34,200 nt of DNA, taken from positions 1 to 34,200 of the forward strand of contig CAJXRZ010000068.1 of assembly GCA_913060515.1 (NCBI GenBank). The letters run 5' to 3'. A program made the translations under genes and the position numbers. Source of the DNA: an uncultured Pseudomonadota bacterium. Lineage in GTDB: Bacteria > Myxococcota_A > UBA796 > CAJQPC01. A model generated the notes under the pieces. That model was given only the letters and a program-made list of their open reading frames with translations, did no database searches and was not told the DNA's origin. Below are positions 32,270 to 34,200 of this stretch, in pieces; the first letter of the stretch is position 1, and every line of letters starts with the position of its first letter.

Positions 32270-33538
32270 CTAGCCCAGTCTGTCTCGCTCAAAACCCAGA
32301 GCACAGGCTGGAGGTCCAAAGATCACGCCGTGTCGCTCGGCGTCCACGGGCAGTGGCTCCAGAGCTACGAAGCGTCCCTGCTTCAGCCACTCTGCGGTGG
32401 TCACGCGCAGCTGGGTGAGGGCCAATGCAGCGCCGATGCAGCGCCGGGCCCCTCCTCCAAAGGGGAAGTAGGACCCGGGGGTGAGCGTGCCCTTCAGGAA
32501 GCGCTCAGGTCGCCAAGCCCGTGGGTCCCCCCAGCAGGCCGCGTTGTGGGCCAGCCACACGCTGGCCGCCACCCCAGTCCCCACGGGCAAGGTGTGCGCG
32601 CCCAGGACCAGAGGCTGGGCCACCTCTCTGAGGACCTCTCGGACCACAGGGCTTCGGCGTAGGGTCTCGTCCACCACGGCGGCCAGCAAGCCCTTGGACG
32701 CCGGCTTGGGCGCCGCTTGAAGCTCCGCGCGCAGCTGATCTTGCACCTGAGGATGAGCCGCCAGGTGGATGGCGACCCAGGCCTGCGCTGTGGCTGTGGT
32801 CTCGTGGCCTGCGATCAGCAGCAGGCGCAGCTGATCTCGGATCTGCTGAGCTTCGAAGAAGTCTTGTCCATCCGGGTCTTTGGCGTGGACCATCGCCGAG
32901 AGCATGGCGGGTTCCTGAGCCCGCGCCTTCGCCGCCTTGATGCGCGCGAAGAGGGCGGCATCCAGGGCTTTGGAGGCCCGTGCATAGTGCAGGTAGAGCG
33001 GATTCAGTCGCCGCTTGGTGGAGAAGAGAAAGCTGGGGTGGATGCGGGAGAGCATCGCGCGCAACAGCCGGGAGAACTCGGGATCCGGTGCCCCAAAGAT
33101 CAGGCGCTCGACGACCTCCAGGGCGGCGTCCATGAAGGTGGCCCGGGGGTCTATCTGAGCGCCAGCCTGCGCGATCTGGGCCTGGGTCAGCGCTCGGATT
33201 TGCCGGGTCCAGAAGGGCATAGCGTTCCCTACCAGGCCAGGGGCGATGGCCCGCCTCTGCTGTCGATGTGCAGTGCCTGTGGCGCTGAGAAGAGAGCCGG
33301 TGCCCACCACCGGCGCCATCGCGTCGGGTTCAAAGGGCGCAAAGAAGTGGGCCGGCGCGTTGAAGATCTGCCGCACCAGCTCGGGTCGCCCGGTGAACAC
33401 CACCGGTCCGTTGAGGGTGGGGAGCAGGAAGGGGTCCCCGTACTGTGCACGCCACTTCAGCAGGCTGGAGCTGGGTTCCCGCACCAGCTGGGCGGTGCTG
33501 ATCAGCGCCGATCGAGGTCCCTGTAGCGCTGCGCTCAT
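32270..33538 (-). CDS. cytochrome P450
   Basis: Heme-thiolate monooxygenase of 422 residues from ATG 33538; the long open frame upstream is a shadow of the next gene. Diagnostic motifs are the I-helix LIAGHETTATA (acid-alcohol pair Glu-Thr), ExxR in DETLRRSPVVRE, the PERF-like WRPERFL, and the heme loop FPFGGGARRCIGAALALTQ with the axial Cys. FGGGxRRCIGAALA is shared with CYP110- and CYP120-like bacterial P450s that act on fatty acids or terpenoids. No transmembrane segment is evident, so it is soluble and needs separate redox partners, none of which are seen here. It overlaps the upstream FAD oxidoreductase gene by four bases (ATGA), suggesting both act in one pathway, possibly on a lipid or isoprenoid. 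Confidence 0.95.
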   Translation of the reverse strand: MSAALQGPRSALISTAQLVREPSSSLLKWRAQYGDPFLLPTLNGPVVFTGRPELVRQIFNAPAHFFAPFEPDAMAPVVGTGSLLSATGTAHRQQRRAIAPGLVGNAMPFWTRQIRALTQAQIAQAGAQIDPRATFMDAALEVVERLIFGAPDPEFSRLLRAMLSRIHPSFLFSTKRRLNPLYLHYARASKALDAALFARIKAAKARAQEPAMLSAMVHAKDPDGQDFFEAQQIRDQLRLLLIAGHETTATAQAWVAIHLAAHPQVQDQLRAELQAAPKPASKGLLAAVVDETLRRSPVVREVLREVAQPLVLGAHTLPVGTGVAASVWLAHNAACWGDPRAWRPERFLKGTLTPGSYFPFGGGARRCIGAALALTQLRVTTAEWLKQGRFVALEPLPVDAERHGVIFGPPACALGFERDRLG

Positions 33539-34152
33539 GGCCGAGCCGCCCAGCGTCCGCCGGCCCGCATCGCCCGCACTGCCCGCCGCGTTCCGCGCAC
33601 ACTCCAGCCGTCCTGTAGGTGCAGCTTGGGCGTGGGCAGCACCTCGGGGGCGATGCCGAGTTGAGGGGCCAGATGACGGGCGGCCAGCAGCGCCGTCAAG
33701 GTGGCCCGCTCCAAGTGGAAGACCCCCGGATTCGGCGTGCGGATCCAGTCCCCAGCCCGTGCCACCCGAGGGTGCGCGGTGTGCACGGTGGGGGCCTGCT
33801 CTAGCATCCCGGGACCAAAGGCCACATGCCAGGGATTGCGCTGTAGATCGGCGTGCACCAGGGGGCCGACCTCCGGCCAGATCTTCCGCAGGGTCGGCAG
33901 GATGGACGCCATGACCTCGTCGGTGGAGAGATCTGCCCATTGTTGTGCCCGACGGGAGTAGCGATGGAGCTCCAGGACGCTCCCTCCGGTGCTGCGATTC
34001 CACGCCACAAAAGGCGCCTGCAAGCGGTGCAACCAGAAGAAGGCGTCGGCGGGTCCATCCGCCAGCAGGCCGCTGCTGGCCACCGGGGGAGTCGGTCCGG
34101 ACTTGGGCGCGTCAAACCACAAGCGGAGCACGCAGCTGGGGTAGCCCAGAGG
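33535..34152 (-). CDS. FAD-dependent oxidoreductase, C-terminal part (5' cut by contig end)
   Basis: About 206 residues of a larger protein whose 5' end is lost at the adapter junction (34152). An apparent start giving MYKRQ comes from the adapter and is not real. The remaining part matches the end of amine oxidase/phytoene-desaturase/HpnE-like flavoenzymes: VARAGDWIRTPNPGVFHLERATLTALLAAR corresponds to the usual AGDW..T..P...EGA..SG..AA that binds FAD near the C-terminus (split here as VARAGDWIRTPNPG then VFHLERATLTALLAAR). FVAWNRSTGGSVLELHRYS and HADLQRNPWHVAFGPG fit the substrate domain. The Rossmann N-terminus is missing. Coupling with the P450 suggests an oxidative lipid or terpenoid pathway; the exact substrate is unknown. 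Confidence 0.65.
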   Translation of the reverse strand, partial: PLGYPSCVLRLWFDAPKSGPTPPVASSGLLADGPADAFFWLHRLQAPFVAWNRSTGGSVLELHRYSRRAQQWADLSTDEVMASILPTLRKIWPEVGPLVHADLQRNPWHVAFGPGMLEQAPTVHTAHPRVARAGDWIRTPNPGVFHLERATLTALLAARHLAPQLGIAPEVLPTPKLHLQDGWSVRGTRRAVRAMRAGGRWAARP

Positions 34153-34200
34153 CTGTCTCTTATACACATCTGACGCTGCCGACGAAGAGGATAGTGTAGA
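34153..34200 (-). other. Nextera i5 adapter with index S503 (artefact)
   Basis: Positions 34153-34185 are the reverse complement of the Nextera read-1 adapter (mosaic end first, then TGACGCTGCCGACGA). Positions 34186-34193 (AGAGGATA) are the reverse complement of index S503 (TATCCTCT), and 34194-34200 begin the P5 tail. This is not genomic. Confidence 0.98.

Noticed and set aside
33539-34003. N-terminal extension of the P450 to 34003
   Set aside because: The added 155 residues are in a non-coding frame over the FAD oxidoreductase; ATG 33538 with the ATGA overlap gives a normal P450 length.

Overview
The window is a GC-rich bacterial chromosomal contig centred on the replication-origin neighbourhood. 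Both ends are Illumina Nextera adapter sequence (1-49 and 34153-34200), so only about 50-34152 is biological. The cell is Gram-negative: there are several lipoproteins with lipobox signals, a small outer-membrane beta-barrel candidate, a YidC with a large periplasmic domain and a GyrB of Gram-negative length. Asp/Gly/Thr/Pro-rich lipoprotein linkers, a Ser/Thr kinase fused to a WD-like propeller, an FHA partner, cysteine-paired Sel1 repeats and paired ArsA ATPases suggest Myxococcota or a related 'deltaproteobacterial' lineage. That is an inference from gene style, not a phylogenetic result.

Layout, left to right. (1) 52-2092, plus strand: the 3' part of a repetitive beta-rich fiber-like protein, then two tightly coupled lipoproteins made of a collagen-like Gly-X-Y stalk and a small Cys module (CY..CCPxGF..CLE). 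The second is frameshifted. (2) 2191-4717, minus strand: a lipoprotein and a membrane-anchored Sel1-repeat protein. The latter is divergent from (3) 4752-10764, plus strand: a lipoprotein phosphodiesterase of the alkaline phosphatase superfamily, an FHA plus winged-helix-like protein, and a transmembrane Ser/Thr kinase with a beta-propeller. (4) 10774-14677: an HExxH protein, the chaperone HtpG, a lipoprotein and a small barrel-like protein. (5) 14740-16835, minus strand: an overlapping pair of ArsA/Get3-like ATPases. (6) 16908-23307, minus strand: gyrB, recF, dnaN and dnaA, transcribed in the order dnaA-dnaN-recF-gyrB. (7) 23662-28415, plus strand: rpmH, rnpA, yidD, yidC, khpB/jag and mnmE. 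(8) 28430-32214, plus strand: an acidic amino acid symporter, gshB, a TPR protein and a Dabb-domain protein. (9) 32270-34152, minus strand: a cytochrome P450 and the C-terminal part of an FAD-dependent oxidoreductase, cut by the contig end.

The core reads as one unit of biology. Initiator, clamp, RecF and gyrase B lie on one side of dnaA. Ribosomal protein L34, RNase P protein, membrane-protein insertion (YidD, YidC), the RNA-binding KhpB and the tRNA-modifying MnmE lie on the other. The best origin candidate is the 317-bp dnaA-dnaN gap, which has an AT-rich GATC cluster, DnaA-box-like sites and a short repeated element.

The most unusual features are the collagen-like/Cys-module lipoprotein pair beside a fiber-like protein, an RGG/RDD-rich disordered insert between the KH and R3H domains of KhpB, the ArsA pair in which only one member keeps the signature lysine, an FHA/winged-helix protein coupled to a receptor-like kinase, and a recurrent -10-like hexamer about six bases before start codons that lack a Shine-Dalgarno, suggesting leaderless mRNAs. 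I saw no tRNA, rRNA, CRISPR array, insertion sequence or complete prophage.
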